64,000 bases of DNA from Nostoc sp. T09 (GCF_002154695.1 NZ_MTAV01000103.1:1889-65888); one strand, 5' to 3'; counted from the stretch's first letter, positions 21,087 through 30,413 are shown. Made by a program: numbers and translations. The notes: a model not told the origin generated them from the letters alone.

Positions 21087-21992
21087 TTGACAGCACAAAC
21101 TAAAAACACACAGGAATCGAGTAATTTTATCCCTTATTACACCCAAAATAATGGAGCAATATATTTAGGTAATAGTCTAGAACTGCTCAAATTCATTGAT
21201 GACAACACTATTAATTTAATTCTCACTTCACCTCCTTTTGCGCTTACACGCAAAAAAGAATACGGTAATGAAACATCTGAAAAATATATAGAATGGTTTC
21301 TACCTTTTGCCTATGAATTTAAAAGGGTTCTGGCTGAGAATGGCTCATTTATTTTAGATTTAGGTGGTGCTTATCTCCCCGGTAATCCTGTGCGGAGTAT
21401 CTATCAATACGAACTTTTAGTGAGATTGTGCAAAGAAGTCGGCTTTTTTCTAGCGCAAGAATTTTACCACTATAATCCGGCACGATTACCTACTCCTGCT
21501 GAGTGGGTAACAATTAGGCGTATTCGCGTAAAAGATTCAGTAAATATCGTTTGGTGGTTATCAAAAACGCCAAATCCTAAAGCAGACAATAGAAATGTTT
21601 TAAAGCCATATAGCTCAAGTATGAAGCAATTACTCAAGAATGGCTATCAACCAAAAATACGTCCTAGCGGACATGATATTTCTGATAAATTCCAAAAGGA
21701 TAACCAAGGTGCAATTCCACCAAATCTATTAGAAATTGCCAACACTGAATCAAATAGTTCTTATTTCCGCCGCTGTAAAGCAGCAGGAATTAAACCCCAT
21801 CCAGCGCGTTTTCCTAAAAGTTTCGCCGAGTTCTTTATTAAATTTTTGACTGATGAAGGTGATGTAGTGTTAGATCCATTTGCAGGATCTAACACTACTG
21901 GGTTTGTTGCTGAGACTTTGCAACGTCAATGGCTTGCTTTTGAAATCAATGAAGATTATGTTACGGGAAGCCGTTACCGTTTTAATGAATAA
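21087..21992 (+). CDS. Site-specific DNA methyltransferase, beta class (N4-cytosine type), orphan
   Basis: A 301-residue amino-methyltransferase. Catalytic motif IV TSPPF is at 47-51; TSPP(F/Y) usually marks N4-cytosine enzymes. The AdoMet-binding motif I DPFAGSNTT is at 263-271, near the C-terminus, which is the beta-class order. The stretch between them holds the target-recognition region. No restriction endonuclease gene is next to it, so it is probably an orphan methylase of the kind that cyanobacteria keep for genome maintenance. The recognition site cannot be read from sequence. TTG start at 21087, with ATG not available upstream. Confidence 0.9.
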   Translation: MTAQTKNTQESSNFIPYYTQNNGAIYLGNSLELLKFIDDNTINLILTSPPFALTRKKEYGNETSEKYIEWFLPFAYEFKRVLAENGSFILDLGGAYLPGNPVRSIYQYELLVRLCKEVGFFLAQEFYHYNPARLPTPAEWVTIRRIRVKDSVNIVWWLSKTPNPKADNRNVLKPYSSSMKQLLKNGYQPKIRPSGHDISDKFQKDNQGAIPPNLLEIANTESNSSYFRRCKAAGIKPHPARFPKSFAEFFIKFLTDEGDVVLDPFAGSNTTGFVAETLQRQWLAFEINEDYVTGSRYRFNE

Positions 21993-22166
21993 TCAGCAAA
22001 CTGTGAGAACTTTTATATTTGAACTTAGAGTTTATCACCTCGATAAATGTTACTTTATCTGAGCTAGAAATCTCCAATTCAAATTTTGATAACTAACAAC
22101 TCATAACTTTTTAAATAGTTAAAATGTTCGCTTTGGACTTTTAATTCTTAGTGCCAAAAAGCAGAT

Positions 22167-22361
22167 TTATATTTCACCGTTAACCTGCATTTTATGAACT
22201 TCGTCTGCTAGCTCTTGACGACTTTGATCGTCGAGTTTATCAATTGCTAACATCCCCATAAGTATCACCTCTTTCAGAGTTAAACGTGTCGAATGTGCCT
22301 GTTTTTGCACAATCTCTTTAATAATGGGACTGACACCGATCGCAGTACTAGCTCTAGCCAC
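22167..22361 (-). CDS. Small hypothetical protein (64 aa)
   Basis: A small soluble, helical, charged protein: SPIIKEIVQKQAHSTRLTLK, then a hydrophobic turn and a charged C-terminus (DQSRQELADEVHKMQVNGEI). The start would be GTG at 22361 with no clear Shine-Dalgarno motif, so the call is moderate. It is transcribed in the same direction as the HTH gene, which starts about 440 bases upstream. It looks like a small regulator or antitoxin-like protein, but I do not recognise a family. Confidence 0.5.
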   Translation of the reverse strand: MARASTAIGVSPIIKEIVQKQAHSTRLTLKEVILMGMLAIDKLDDQSRQELADEVHKMQVNGEI

Positions 22362-22561
22362 AAAATAACAAGTAAATATTAATGACTTCGCCTAAATCTT
22401 AGCATTTCCAACGGAGTTCTTCTATATAACTATAGTAATCAATTTAAATTACTCTCATGCAGATTTTACATATAAGTATTAAGAGCAATGTTTATAAAAA
22501 CTTAGTAGCAGAAAAAAAATAAATTTCCTATTCCTATGGTTAGAACATTCAAAAAAGTTAA

Positions 22562-22798
22562 CTATTCCTCTAGAATTTCTACTAAGTCTTCAATCATCAC
22601 ATCAAATGTTCGAGCCAATTTGTGGATAGACGTAAAATCCACTGTTGTCATCCCGGTACGGCGAGCATAGCTTCTCACTGTACTGTAAATCACGCCAGAG
22701 CGATCAGAAACTTCTTTCAAAGTCCATCCTTTCTCTTGTGCGAGTTCTCGAATCTTTAATCTGATTAATCCCATATTTGACACATGATGCGTTAGCAT
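22562..22798 (-). CDS. XRE-family helix-turn-helix regulator (78 aa)
   Basis: A single Cro/C1-type DNA-binding domain filling the whole protein: LIRLKIRELAQEKGWTLKEV (helices 1-2), then DRSGVIYSTVRSYARR (recognition helix region), ending in LARTFDVMIEDLVEILEE. ATG at 22798; Met 9 at 22774 is an equally good start and gives the common MGLIRLKIREL N-terminus. Its targets are unknown. No toxin gene is adjacent; it may regulate itself or nearby genes. Confidence 0.85.
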   Translation of the reverse strand: MLTHHVSNMGLIRLKIRELAQEKGWTLKEVSDRSGVIYSTVRSYARRTGMTTVDFTSIHKLARTFDVMIEDLVEILEE

Positions 22799-23329
22799 CG
22801 TCGAATTTTATATGAGAAAATTAAAATAGATAGCCTCTTGCTCTAGCAAAATCAAGGCAATCAGTAAAATTCCCTAAATTACAGAGCTTAAAGTTAATTA
22901 GATATTTACCATGCTAACAACATTAAAGCTAACAGCCTCCTTGATGATAAAATCAAAAATCATTTATAAATTACTAACAGTAGAATTACATAAATATTTA
23001 GTGTAATAGCATACAAATACAGTTGTTGTTTTTGAGTTTATTGTAGAGCTAAGCGAGCGCTACAACACCTAACTGTCAGAAGGGAAAGCGGTAGGGTCAG
23101 TAGAATCTATGTATGTATTGAAAGTATTTCCACAGAGAGAATTGACTAGATATCCGTAAAAATTCGGTTTAAAGAGATTGTAAATTGTCAAACTGAACCC
23201 CGTGAACCTGCTTTACAGACATAGACAGAGTAAATCAAAATAAGAACTTATACCGAAGTAAAATTTTCCTGAATTTAGCCAGTTACTACTGTCATAAGAG
23301 AAAGCAATGAGTATAGGAGAGAAAAAACG
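22799..23329. other. AT-rich intergenic region with one hairpin
   Basis: A 531-base divergent region between the HTH gene and the SGNH hydrolase gene. A near-perfect inverted repeat TTGTAGAGC ... GCGCTACAA lies at 23041-23065 (8 of 9 pairs), about 265 bases before the hydrolase start, and may be an operator or a transcript hairpin. No gene or other RNA was recognised. Confidence 0.4.
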
Positions 23330-24397
23330 ATGAGGGACCCTTATCTGTTGGCAGCAAGCTTGTTAACAGGATTGGCAATACCAGCATCAGCTCTTCCACA
23401 GATGTCGATTATTCTGCCAGAAAATTCTAGATTCCATTGGGATTTAAAACAGGGTTCGCAGCTAACAATAGGTGAGAAAACTATCCCCAGTGTTGACATC
23501 TCCTTACCAGAATTTTATAGCCAGGCTGTGCAAACTTTAGAAGGTTCGCCGCCGAGAGTAAATGAGAAAATCATCCCCAACTTTGGTGTCGCTTTACCAG
23601 AGTTTACCAACCAGGGTTTGCTAACGCCAGTAGAGCCATCACTCAACCCTACGTCCCTGGGAGGTAACCGTACGCTGGCTTCAAATAGTCAACTTTACTA
23701 CCAAAGATTAGCGGCTTTAAAAACAGGCCAAATTAATAAACGCTTGGATGAAGATAGCTTGCAATCAATATCGGAGTCAGCTAAGAAACGTCAACTAACT
23801 TATGACGATTGGAAACGTTTATTAGCTTTGGAAGCCAAAGCGATCGCTCAAAGCAAAGGCGCAAATCGTCTGGGCATTTTAGTAGGTGATTCTTTGAGCA
23901 TGTGGTTTCCTAAAGAAAAACTGCCTACTGGCAAATTATGGTTAAATCAGGGAATTTCTGGAGATACATCCAGTGGTGTCTTAAAAAGATTGGCAGCATT
24001 TTCAGAAACGCGGCCAGAGGTAATCTATGTTATGGCTGGAATCAATGACATCCGCAAAGGTGCCAGTGACGAAGTAATTTTGCGCAATCATCGCCGAATT
24101 ATGCGCAGCTTACGGCAGGCTCACCCAAATGCTCAGATAATCATTCAATCAATTTTACCTGCTCGCCTGCCAACAATTTCTAACCAGCGCATTCGTCATC
24201 TCAATACACAACTTGCACTGATTGCCAAACAAGAAAAAGTTACTTATATAAATATGTATAGGTGGTTTACAGACTTTGAAGGCAATTTACGCCAAGAGTT
24301 AACCACAGATGGCTTACATCTGTCGCCAGATGGTTATGACGTTTGGCGAGCAGCAATAGAGCAGATAGAATTAAGGGTAACTCAGCGCAATAATTGA
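23330..24397 (+). CDS. Secreted SGNH/GDSL-type hydrolase
   Basis: A 355-residue exported esterase-like enzyme. A signal peptide (LLAASLLTGLAIPASALPQ) leads to an N-terminal region with two copies of a roughly 35-residue motif: GEKTIPSVDISLPEF and NEKIIPNFGVALPEF. The hydrolase domain spans about 180-350, with block I VGDSLSMW (nucleophile serine), block III GINDIRKG, and block V DGLHLSPDGY with the catalytic Asp and His. The substrate is unknown; relatives act on acyl or acetyl groups of polysaccharides and lipids. ATG preceded by AGGAGAG. Its stop overlaps the next gene's possible TTG start. Confidence 0.9.
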   Translation: MRDPYLLAASLLTGLAIPASALPQMSIILPENSRFHWDLKQGSQLTIGEKTIPSVDISLPEFYSQAVQTLEGSPPRVNEKIIPNFGVALPEFTNQGLLTPVEPSLNPTSLGGNRTLASNSQLYYQRLAALKTGQINKRLDEDSLQSISESAKKRQLTYDDWKRLLALEAKAIAQSKGANRLGILVGDSLSMWFPKEKLPTGKLWLNQGISGDTSSGVLKRLAAFSETRPEVIYVMAGINDIRKGASDEVILRNHRRIMRSLRQAHPNAQIIIQSILPARLPTISNQRIRHLNTQLALIAKQEKVTYINMYRWFTDFEGNLRQELTTDGLHLSPDGYDVWRAAIEQIELRVTQRNN

Positions 24398-24423
24398 GCG
24401 ATCGCGATCGCAATTTTAGATTT

Positions 24424-24786
24424 ATGAAAATCACTGATAGCGATTCCGTCGCTATACGTTATGTTATCGAACGTCAATTAGAAGCATTTCAAAAGGATGA
24501 TACCGCAGGTGCTTTTGCCTTTGCCAGCCCGGAAATCCAAGTCCAATTCCGCAACCCAGAAAACTTTATACAAATGGTGCGGCTTAGTTATCCAGCTGTG
24601 TATCGGCCTCGTTCTGTATTCTTTGAAAAAATCACAACTATCCACGGAAAGATAACTCAACTAGTACTGCTGCTTGGGCCTGATGGAGTTCCAGTAAGGG
24701 CATTGTATTTAATGGAAAAGCAACCTGATTCCACCTGGAAGATTAACGGGTGCGTTCTCATTCCTGTGGAGGCTGAAATTAACTAG
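24424..24786 (+). CDS. DUF4864-like protein
   Basis: A protein of about 120 residues starting MKITDSDSVAIRYVIERQLE. The pattern (helix with QLEAFQKDDTAGAFAFASPE, then beta strands, ending MEKQPDSTWKINGCVL) matches the small NTF2-like DUF4864 group. The frame also opens at TTG 24394, but those extra residues are just a HIP1 octamer pair (GCGATCGCGATCGC) translated as DRDR, so I prefer ATG at 24424. It is coupled to the SGNH hydrolase gene 27 bases upstream. No signal peptide; function unknown. Confidence 0.75.
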   Translation: MKITDSDSVAIRYVIERQLEAFQKDDTAGAFAFASPEIQVQFRNPENFIQMVRLSYPAVYRPRSVFFEKITTIHGKITQLVLLLGPDGVPVRALYLMEKQPDSTWKINGCVLIPVEAEIN

Positions 24787-25218
24787 TACTGCTACGTGAA
24801 ATTCGTAATTATTTTTTAGCAAAGATTTCAGACATTTCTAATGGGTGGTTCTCTTACAAAGTTTGGCGAAGAGAAGTTGCGTGCGCGGGTTAAGAGCGTT
24901 GAGCAAACTTCGGGGACTCAAACCGACACCGCCAACGGCAGTTGACGGCAGTTGCTACCCTTCGGGAACGCTTTTAGCGAACAAGTCTGGCGACCGAACG
25001 CACTGCCTCCTTTAAGCCGACGGCAGTTCCTATGCAGGGGAAACCACCAAGACCGGACTGCCTTGGGAACCCTTTCGGCAGTTGCTCATGGGGAAACCCC
25101 CAAGACCGCACTGCCGACGCTCCTACGTCGCTACCGCTACGCTAACACCAACACACTGGTTCAACTTTGCGCTTATTTACGCCGTGCTGTACTAGTTGAT
25201 GAATTCGCCAACAAAATC
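24787..25218. repeat. GC-rich dispersed repeat block, inverted copy of the 1-270 block
   Basis: Bases 24852-24930 match the reverse complement of 182-260, and bases near 25071-25091 match 4-24 inverted. The block is rich in CGGCAGTTG, GGGGAAACC and CAAGACCG words. An open frame from 24952 to 25236 is only repeat sequence with no ribosome-binding site and no protein character. Confidence 0.7.
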
Positions 25219-26049
25219 CTATGCTTTAACGCCTAAGGTTTGTGGCTGTAACACCTGATTCAACTTACCGCTGCGATAACCTTCCAAATCTAGTGTTACG
25301 TAGATAAACCCAAACTCTTGAAAAGCGGACACTACTTTCTGTAAATCCGTTGTCAATACAAACTCTTTGATTTGTTCTGGCGGCAGTTCAATACGTGCTG
25401 TATCTCCTTCTGAACGGACGCGTAAATTATTCAAACCTAGTTTTCGCAAATAAATTTCTGCCCTACCAACTCGTTGTAGCTTGGCTATAGTAATCTCTTC
25501 ACCGTAAGGAAAGCGGGAACTGAGACAGGGTTGAGCAGGTTTATCCCACCAAGGTAAATTCAGTTGTTGTGAAAGTTGGCGGATTTCTAATTTGGTGACA
25601 CCGACTTCAGCTAAAGGCGATCGCGCACCTCTTTCTTTGGCTGCTTGAATTCCTGGGCGATAATCGTGTAAATCATCAGCATTCACCCCATCCACGACAT
25701 AGGGATAACCCAAATTCCTAGCTAAAGGTTTGAGAGTATCATGCAATTCACTTTTACAAAAATAGCAGCGGTTGACAGGGTTAGAGGTGTAATTGGGATT
25801 GTCCATTTCGTTTGTCTGGACAATTTCATGCTTAATCCCAATAGTTGCCGCTTGAATTTTCGCATCTTCCAACTCTTCCGGCAAAAGCGACGGCGAAACA
25901 GCAGTCACAGCCAAAGCGCGATCGCCCAAAACATCATAAGCAATCTTGGCAACCAAAGTACTATCAACACCGCCAGAATAGGCTATTAGTGCCTGCTCCA
26001 TTTCTGCAAATAAAGCTTTTAGTTGCTCAAGTTTTTCTGTCAGCATCAT
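25219..26049 (-). CDS. larE: ATP-dependent sacrificial sulfur transferase LarE
   Basis: A PP-loop enzyme that in lactate-racemase maturation adenylates and thiolates the pincer nucleotide precursor by giving up a cysteine sulfur. The PP-loop SGGVDS is at 25-30. A cysteine pair lies in NRCYFCKSEL, and a further PCLSSRFPYG segment is as in LarE. It is 276 residues, the family length. No larB, larC or racemase gene is adjacent, as often in cyanobacteria, so its substrate here is not certain. The C-terminus reaches into the repeat block edge. Confidence 0.92.
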   Translation of the reverse strand: MMLTEKLEQLKALFAEMEQALIAYSGGVDSTLVAKIAYDVLGDRALAVTAVSPSLLPEELEDAKIQAATIGIKHEIVQTNEMDNPNYTSNPVNRCYFCKSELHDTLKPLARNLGYPYVVDGVNADDLHDYRPGIQAAKERGARSPLAEVGVTKLEIRQLSQQLNLPWWDKPAQPCLSSRFPYGEEITIAKLQRVGRAEIYLRKLGLNNLRVRSEGDTARIELPPEQIKEFVLTTDLQKVVSAFQEFGFIYVTLDLEGYRSGKLNQVLQPQTLGVKA

Positions 26050-26252
26050 TTTTAGAGTCCTGCCGAAATCCTATAGCACCCAACAAATTCTATTTTAGTC
26101 AGGTGTCAATAGTTATTGCTCAAAAGCCAGGAGGCAACAACCAATAGATGCTGGAATGACTAACTTAACTATATTTCTCAATTTTGAATTTTATGGAAAA
26201 TCTGAGCAGAGGTTTCCTCCACTTAGACTTTCTCAGACGAATTTTGAATTGC

Positions 26253-28058
26253 CTATAATGGTTTGCTGTATTTTGCCACCAGACTCGCTAACAGGGGTAA
26301 ATCAATAGGTTTAGAAATATAGTCATTTACTCCAGCCGTTATACAAGTTTCGCGATCGCCTTTCATTGCCATTGCTGTTTGAGCAATTACTGGAGTCATG
26401 CGATATTGCTGATTTTCTCTCAGCTGCCGTACTAAGTTTAGACCATTATCATCCGGCAGGTTCACATCCATTAAAACTACTGCTGGGTTGATATTTTCCA
26501 AAGCTTCCCACATCTCGGCAGCATTCTTTGCCCAAGTTACCTGATAGCCCAATTTTTCTAGATAAATTTGCATCAACTTGGCGTTGTTTAAGTCATTTTC
26601 CACAAGCAAAATTTCTAGAAAAGAGCTAGGAGCGTTAGGCAAAGGCGGTGAGGAAGATGAATCAGCAACTTCACCCTCAATTCCTTCTAATTCTCCAACG
26701 GGATTTAGGGGCAGTACGATGGTAAAACGCGAGCCGCAATCAACTTTAGATTCAACTTCTACACAACCACCATGAACTTCTGCAAGTTTGCGAGTCACAG
26801 CTAAACCCAAACCAGTACCTTCGTTACGACTAACTGTGGAGTTGGCAATTTGGAAGTACGGTTGAAACAGCTGAGTCTGGTCTGCTTTAGATATACCTGT
26901 GCCAGTATCCCAAACTGTAAAATGCACAAAACTACCTTTAGCAACAACCTGTAAACCAACAGTTCCTGTAGTCGTAAACTTGAGAGCGTTGAAAAGTAAA
27001 TTCAACAGCATTTGTTTAAGACGTAAGGAGTCAGCTACTAGAGTTGTCACATCTGTGTCTAGATTTAATAGTAATTTTAAACCCTTGTTAGCAGCTTTTT
27101 CTTTCACTAATGCCAAAACATTACGACATAGTGCTGGTACATCCACTATTTCCCACTGCACTTCCAGTTGGTTGGCTTCAATTTTAGAGAGATCCAAAAT
27201 ATCATTTATGAGCGCTAGCAGGTGCTTGCCACTGGACTGAATAATATTTAAATACTCTTGATGACGTTCTTTAGTTGGATCGTAGCCTTGAGCTAAAAGC
27301 AGGTGGGTGAAACCGATGATGGAACTCAGCGGTGTACGGATTTCGTGACTAGTATTTGCCAAAAACTGGTTTTTAAGTTGATTGGTACGCTCCAGTTCCC
27401 GATTAGAACTGCCCAAGTATTGGGTTTTTTGTTGCCAAGATTGTATTTGTCTCAGCTGTGCCAACACTACATTGCAATACTTAACGGCCCGTGCAACTAG
27501 TTGCGATCTCAATTGAGCTTCTAATGCTGGCAATGAATCGCAATCCGATCTAATCGGTATCGTAGCAATAATTAGCCAAGCTATTATGCCACCATAATCG
27601 TCGCTCAACTGCCAAGCGCTGGGCGTTTCTTGATTCTCAAGGTGCTGCAAATCTTCGAGATCTATTGGCTCGTCCAATCTCAAGCGCAGCTTTCTGCCTT
27701 TCTTGGAGATTGCTTCGAGGTGTAGAAGTTGTGAGCGCCGGGATGGCGATGGAGAAAGATAACAAACTTTACCAGTTATTTCTTGTGGTTGGAACAGAGC
27801 GATCGCTACCTGAGTGCTATTTAAAGCATGATTGAGATCGTTGACCAAAATTTGAAAAATTTCTGCTTCTGTAGATCTTTGCTGTGGCAAAGTAGTACAA
27901 GCAGAAAGCAGGCAATCATTAAGATGGCTTTGCAACTGGTTTAAGCTGCTCTCCAGCCACAACTCGGCCCGAAGTTGCTGGATTGTGGTCAAAAGTGTTT
28001 GAGTTGCATCTATCTGTGAGTTCTGTTCTGGTAAGCTTGAATACTGCTGCATGGTCAA
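26253..28058 (-). CDS. Hybrid sensor histidine kinase / response regulator
   Basis: A 601-residue cytoplasmic sensor with no membrane helix. Residues 60-200 form a GAF-like input region. The dimerisation box has phospho-accepting H238 in FLANTSHEIRTPLSSIIG. The HATPase domain spans about 340-455 with GTGLGLAVTRKLAEVHGG. The C-terminal receiver has phosphorylatable D531 in LMDVNLPDDNG and conserved lysine in SKPID. No output DNA-binding domain, so phosphate probably passes on to a separate protein. It is divergent from the permease gene. Confidence 0.93.
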   Translation of the reverse strand: MTMQQYSSLPEQNSQIDATQTLLTTIQQLRAELWLESSLNQLQSHLNDCLLSACTTLPQQRSTEAEIFQILVNDLNHALNSTQVAIALFQPQEITGKVCYLSPSPSRRSQLLHLEAISKKGRKLRLRLDEPIDLEDLQHLENQETPSAWQLSDDYGGIIAWLIIATIPIRSDCDSLPALEAQLRSQLVARAVKYCNVVLAQLRQIQSWQQKTQYLGSSNRELERTNQLKNQFLANTSHEIRTPLSSIIGFTHLLLAQGYDPTKERHQEYLNIIQSSGKHLLALINDILDLSKIEANQLEVQWEIVDVPALCRNVLALVKEKAANKGLKLLLNLDTDVTTLVADSLRLKQMLLNLLFNALKFTTTGTVGLQVVAKGSFVHFTVWDTGTGISKADQTQLFQPYFQIANSTVSRNEGTGLGLAVTRKLAEVHGGCVEVESKVDCGSRFTIVLPLNPVGELEGIEGEVADSSSSPPLPNAPSSFLEILLVENDLNNAKLMQIYLEKLGYQVTWAKNAAEMWEALENINPAVVLMDVNLPDDNGLNLVRQLRENQQYRMTPVIAQTAMAMKGDRETCITAGVNDYISKPIDLPLLASLVAKYSKPL

Positions 28059-28235
28059 CTAGACCGCTGAACAAGTTTAGCTTCGCACAAGAGTGCGAAC
28101 AGGATCTTATGTATATTAGCGCACATTTGTTTTCTATTTATAAAGCATAACCTATAGTGTCGAATGTGACGAAGATCCCACAATCTAATGTACGAAATCA
28201 CTAAGCTCGAAATTTCTTAAGACCAACTTAAGACT

Positions 28236-29102
28236 ATGGATATACAACTTGCTCAATTAATTATCAATGGGATTGCTGTAGGCAGTATTATTGCTCTAGC
28301 TGCCGTCGGACTTACCCTTACCTATGGGATTTTACGGTTGTCAAATTTTGCCCACGGTGACTTTCTAACTTTGGGGGCCTACCTGACACTGCTAGTGAAT
28401 ACTACTGGTATAAACATTTGGCTGTCGATGATACTGGCTGCGGCGGGAACAGTAGCTACGATGTTGTTATCAGAAAAGTTGCTGTGGTCAAGAATGCGGA
28501 ATCTCCGTGCTACTTCCACTACACTGATTATTATTTCCATCGGACTCGCCTTATTCTTACGCAATGGCATTATCCTCATCTGGGGTGGTAAGAACCAAAA
28601 TTACAATCTCCCTGTTACTCCAGCTTTAGACATCTGGGGCTTAAAGGTGCCGCAAAATCAATTGTTGGTATTGGGTTTAGCAGTGCTGGCTATTTTGGCG
28701 CTGCACTACCTTTTACAAAACACTAAAATTGGCAAGGCGATGCGAGCGGTGGCTGACGATCTAGACTTAGCTAGGGTTTCTGGTATTAATGTTGACCAAG
28801 TGATTTTCTGGACTTGGCTAATTGCTGGCACACTTACTTCCTTCGGGGGAAGTATGTACGGGTTAATTACTGCTGTACGTCCGAATATGGGGTGGTTTTT
28901 GATTTTGCCCCTATTCGCCTCAGTGATTTTGGGTGGAATTGGTAATCCTTATGGTGCGATCGCCGCAGCTTTTATTATTGGCATAGCTCAAGAAGTCAGC
29001 ACCCCTTGGCTGGGTTCTCAATATAAACAAGGTGTAGCGCTGTTAATCATGATTTTGGTGCTGCTCATTCGTCCCAAAGGTTTATTCAAAGGCACGATTT
29101 GA
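28236..29102 (+). CDS. natD: Branched-chain/neutral amino acid ABC transporter permease (LivH/NatD type)
   Basis: An inner-membrane permease with about eight hydrophobic segments across 288 residues. The start INGIAVGSIIALAAVGLTLT and the NFAHGDFLTLGAYL segment are LivH hallmarks. The coupling region KAMRAVADDLDLARVSGIN contacts the ATPase. The related transporter in Anabaena (Nat system N-I) has five dispersed genes, which fits the absence here of binding protein, second permease and ATPases. The natD symbol is inferred from that likeness. Confidence 0.85.
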   Translation: MDIQLAQLIINGIAVGSIIALAAVGLTLTYGILRLSNFAHGDFLTLGAYLTLLVNTTGINIWLSMILAAAGTVATMLLSEKLLWSRMRNLRATSTTLIIISIGLALFLRNGIILIWGGKNQNYNLPVTPALDIWGLKVPQNQLLVLGLAVLAILALHYLLQNTKIGKAMRAVADDLDLARVSGINVDQVIFWTWLIAGTLTSFGGSMYGLITAVRPNMGWFLILPLFASVILGGIGNPYGAIAAAFIIGIAQEVSTPWLGSQYKQGVALLIMILVLLIRPKGLFKGTI

Positions 29103-29125
29103 GCAGCACCGCTTAACTTCTTAAG

Positions 29126-29263
29126 TTATTCGATGATATGGAAGTAATAGGCCGCAACTACGAAGTTGATTGCTAACAAAAACAATGCCCAACCAGTACG
29201 GAAGGGGTATGGAGGTTTAGCACCACTGTTAGCAACTGGGGAATTAGCAGTTTTATCAGCCAT
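29126..29263 (-). CDS. Small single-helix photosystem-type protein (45 aa; possibly Psb35-related)
   Basis: A 45-residue protein: MADKTANSPVANSGAKPPYP as a polar head, then FRTGWALFLLAINFVVAAYY as one membrane helix, ending FHIIE. ATG at 29263 preceded by AGGAGA at good distance. The FRTGW-helix-YYF(H) pattern resembles small cyanobacterial proteins labelled photosystem II Psb35-related; I am sure of the gene, less so of the name. It lies between the permease and lipA, tail to tail with the permease (24 bases apart). Confidence 0.85.
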   Translation of the reverse strand: MADKTANSPVANSGAKPPYPFRTGWALFLLAINFVVAAYYFHIIE

Positions 29264-29282
29264 TAGTCTGTTCTCCTAAATT

Positions 29283-29507
29283 TCAGGACTTTTTAAGACA
29301 TACCAAACAGGTGTACCGATTACCCAAATTCTTTAAAAATATTTGTGTAGTGGTGGCGATTGGGGTATTGAGCATGGGGAAGAGATGGGGGACTCGGGGC
29401 CCCCTCTGGGGATTGGGGGAAGAAGGAGAAGATGAGGAGATAAGGAAGAACTCCCCACATTCCCCACGCTCTCCACACTCCCTTATCCTCCTCGTCCCCC
29501 TGTTCAC
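29283..29507. repeat. Low-complexity G/A-rich and C-rich stretch
   Basis: The stretch is built from words such as GGGGA, GGAAGAAGGAGAAGATGAGG and CTCCCCACATTCCCCACG. Overlapping open frames exist on both strands but are repeat-like with no ribosome-binding site. It is the kind of degenerate short tandem repeat often seen in Nostoc intergenic DNA. Confidence 0.55.
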
Positions 29508-30413
29508 TCAAGCCTCTTCACCTGCATGGTAGGAACTACGAACCAGAGGTCCAGAACGGACGTGGCTGAATCCCATTTTCCATGCTACGCTGCCGAGTTG
29601 ATCAAATTCCTCTGGGGTCCAGTATTTTTGGACTGGCAGATGTTCCAAAGAAGGTCGCATATATTGACCAACAGTTAGGCGATCGCATCCTACGGCTCTT
29701 AAATCTGCCATTGTTTCGATGACTTCATCGCTGGTTTCTCCATGTCCTAGCATCAAACCTGATTTCGTAGGTATAGAGGAATCTATCTCTTTGGCGAGTG
29801 AAAGCACATGTAGCGAGCGATCGTACTTCGCTCCCCGGCGCACTGGTCCAGTTAAGCGTCGCACCGTCTCAATATTGTGGTTAAAACAGGCTGGCTTCGC
29901 CCTGACAATCATCGCTATCCGTTGGCGTTGACCTTCTTCCCCAGCCCCCACTCCACCCCAAAAATCTGGTGTCAGCACTTCAATTTGAGTTTCCGGATTC
30001 AACCGACGGATAGTCTCCATCGTTTGGACAAAATGGCTGGCTCCTTGATCGTCCAAGTCGTCACGGGCTACAGAAGTCAACACCACATAACGTAATCCCA
30101 ACAGTTGCACTGCTTCTGCCACCTTTTGTGGTTCTTCTAGGTCAACAGGCATTGGTGCATGGCCCTTATCTACTTGACAAAATGCACAAGAGCGTGTACA
30201 TGTAGGACCCATTAACAAAAAAGTTGCAGTTTTTTGCGCATAGCATTCCCCGCGGTTAGGGCAGCGTCCTTCTTCGCAAATTGTATGAATTTGGCGCTGC
30301 TTGATAATGCGTTGTACGGTAGAGATTTCACTGGCTTTGCCAATTGAGCGACGTAACCAGCTAGGCATTGCCATAATTTCTGACTTGAGTTGGGCTTGTT
30401 GTGACGAAGTCAT
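29508..30413 (-). CDS. lipA: Lipoyl synthase
   Basis: A radical SAM enzyme inserting two sulfurs into octanoyl groups on lipoyl domains such as that of the E2 subunit encoded at 11.0 kb. Counting from a possible TTG start at 30434 (308 aa), the auxiliary cluster cysteines are C53, C58 and C64 ([12 protein letters not shown]) and the radical SAM cluster cysteines are C79, C83 and C86 (CTRSCAFC). The C-terminal serine motif RSSYHA is present. I place the start at the ATG at 30413 ([10 protein letters not shown]); ATG at 30419 is also possible, and none has a strong Shine-Dalgarno motif. Confidence 0.95.
   Translation of the reverse strand: MTSSQQAQLKSEIMAMPSWLRRSIGKASEISTVQRIIKQRQIHTICEEGRCPNRGECYAQKTATFLLMGPTCTRSCAFCQVDKGHAPMPVDLEEPQKVAEAVQLLGLRYVVLTSVARDDLDDQGASHFVQTMETIRRLNPETQIEVLTPDFWGGVGAGEEGQRQRIAMIVRAKPACFNHNIETVRRLTGPVRRGAKYDRSLHVLSLAKEIDSSIPTKSGLMLGHGETSDEVIETMADLRAVGCDRLTVGQYMRPSLEHLPVQKYWTPEEFDQLGSVAWKMGFSHVRSGPLVRSSYHAGEEA

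Noticed and set aside
24952-25236. 94-codon plus-strand open frame
   Set aside because: It is made of GC-rich repeat words, matches the inverted repeat block, lacks a ribosome-binding site and overlaps the larE stop.
29283-29532. Open frames on both strands after the Psb35-like gene
   Set aside because: Low-complexity GGGGA/GGAGAAG sequence; translation in both directions is simple-sequence protein.
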